44,799 nucleotides of DNA from Candidatus Elulimicrobium sp. (GTDB taxonomy: Bacteria; Patescibacteriota; Minisyncoccia; Phycocordibacterales; UBA918): NCBI GenBank assembly GCA_022730015.1, contig DZBU01000002.1:23043-67841 (forward strand), in the 5' to 3' direction. How positions within the stretch are numbered: the first letter of the stretch is position 1; each line of letters starts with the position of its first letter. The notes below the pieces were generated by a model. That model was not told where the DNA came from and ran no database searches. It worked only from the letters and a program-made list of their open reading frames with translations. The position numbers and the translations under genes are program-made. This document shows, one piece after another, positions 43,683-44,799 of this stretch.

Positions 43683-43957
43683 ATGGCAAAACAGGGCTAC
43701 CGAATTTCAACTGAAATAAAAGAGGAATCATCAAAAAGATAAAGCACGAGGGTTTAAGCGTGATGGATGCTGCTAAACAATACGGTATCAGTGATAAAAC
43801 CATCTATAACTGGCTCGGTACCAAAGCCCGCGGTACCGTGAGCATCCTCGAACACAACAAAGTGAAGAAAGAGAACGAACAGTTAAAACAGATTATCGGT
43901 GACCTCACCATTAAAATGTCCATGGACGCTAAAAAAGGGCTCTCCAAGGTTTGGTAA
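43683..43957 (+). pseudogene. IS3-family OrfA (HTH), frame broken near 43725-43735
   Basis: MAKQGYRISTEIKEE (43683 frame) continues as IIKKIKHEGLSVMDAAKQYGISDKTIYNWLG only after a 1-nt shift. Confidence 0.75.
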
Positions 43958-44727
43958 TTGGTTTCTCTAGAACGCATCAGTACTATCACCACAGACAACC
44001 AGCGAAGGATTGGACAACTAAACAGCTAATTGAAACAGTCCTCCGTGACCACCCCAGCTATGGCCATAAGCGGTTAGCTCTCCATCTCAACCTAAACAAG
44101 AAACGGATACTTAGAGTGATGCAGCTATTTGGTATCAAACCGTATCGCAGAGTTACTCCCAAACTGTATAAAAAGCCCAAAGACAGTGTTTTCCCGAATC
44201 TATTGATGATGGAGACACCGCTTGGTCCTGGTGATATCTATGCGAGCGATTTCACGTATCTAAAGTACCACGGACGATGGGTGTATGTGGCGACCGTACT
44301 TGATGTATTCACCAGGGAGATAGTGGGGGTGTCGGTATTAACCACGCACCATACACAGCTCGTATTAAACGCTCTTGGTTCGGCAGTGTTGCATCGACCA
44401 CCACCTCGTGTCATTCACTCCGATCAAGGAAGTGAGTATACAAGTATGGACTATACCAACTTGGTGCAGTCTCTCAAGATCCAGCAGTCTATGAGTGCAC
44501 CAGGCTGTCCGTGGGAGAATGGATATCAGGAGTCCTTTTATAAAGGATTCAAACTTGATCTCGGTGATCCGAATCGGTTTGATACTCTTGGTGAACTGGT
44601 AGCTGTTGTATACCAGACGATTAATTACTATAACCAGAAGCGGATTCATTCTGCTCTTAAACTACCGCCACGGTTGTTTAAAGAGCAACATGAGGTATCA
44701 TTAATGGACTTAGAAAAGGTGTCTTAA
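43951..44727 (+). CDS. IS3-family OrfB DDE transposase/integrase
   Basis: HTH_21 'LIETVLRDHPSYGHKRLALHL'; rve DDE: ASDFTYLKY...HSDQGSEYTS...CPWENGYQESFYKGFK. Confidence 0.94.
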   Translation: MVIGFSRTHQYYHHRQPAKDWTTKQLIETVLRDHPSYGHKRLALHLNLNKKRILRVMQLFGIKPYRRVTPKLYKKPKDSVFPNLLMMETPLGPGDIYASDFTYLKYHGRWVYVATVLDVFTREIVGVSVLTTHHTQLVLNALGSAVLHRPPPRVIHSDQGSEYTSMDYTNLVQSLKIQQSMSAPGCPWENGYQESFYKGFKLDLGDPNRFDTLGELVAVVYQTINYYNQKRIHSALKLPPRLFKEQHEVSLMDLEKVS

Positions 44728-44799
44728 TTTTGGGGTACCTTCCACTAGCCCTCTCGAGCGCACTAAACAAACAGCTGAAACTATTTCTGTTAAGACAGG

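Larger units (their letters stand above)
43620..44744 (+). mobile_element. IS3-family insertion sequence with imperfect terminal inverted repeats
   Basis: Left TGAAAGGTACCCTTTTCTTAAGACA; right end (reverse complement) TGGAAGGTACCCCAAAATTAAGACA; orfA/orfB within. Confidence 0.85.

Noticed and set aside
43617-44747. Target-site duplication flanking the IS3 element
   Set aside because: The 3-4 bp flanks (tgt versus cta) do not match, so no duplication is claimed.
1-44799. CRISPR array
   Set aside because: No regularly spaced direct repeats were seen by reading; only isolated inverted repeats.

Overview
This 44.8 kb window reads as a bacterial chromosome segment. Compact operons, pilMNO-type genes, mostly SD-poor starts and no CCA-encoding tRNAs suggest a Candidatus Patescibacteria/Parcubacteria-type genome, but that assignment is inference. 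I found no CRISPR array and no prophage. Housekeeping genes include ruvA, rpsT, ruvX, uppS, rplS, an RluA-type synthase, five tRNAs and a type IV pilus cluster. Accessory content includes: (i) a CsoR regulator divergent from an RND adaptor/pump/DUF2892 operon; (ii) a copper-type island at ~21.1-29.0 kb (DUF302, DUF5676, CsoR, CPH-type P1B ATPase, rhodanese-DUF1573, DUF1573, DsbA-like, CxxC membrane protein, Met-rich multicopper oxidase); (iii) Fur and DUF305; and (iv) an IS3-family element at the right end. The most interesting signals are: two near-identical CsoR-type operators embedded in promoters whose -10 boxes lie 7-8 nt from the start codon; a recurrent TAnnnT-(6-8 nt)-ATG architecture suggesting widespread leaderless transcripts; a long hairpin sequestering the strong Shine-Dalgarno of a lipoprotein gene; a 30-bp perfect inverted repeat containing the 3' end of a tRNA-Val gene; an 18-bp closed stem-loop upstream of ruvA; a voltage-gated-type channel without a TVGYG filter; and an IS3 copy with a 1-nt lesion in orfA, inserted into a small gene. 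All calls come from reading the sequence; no database searches were run.
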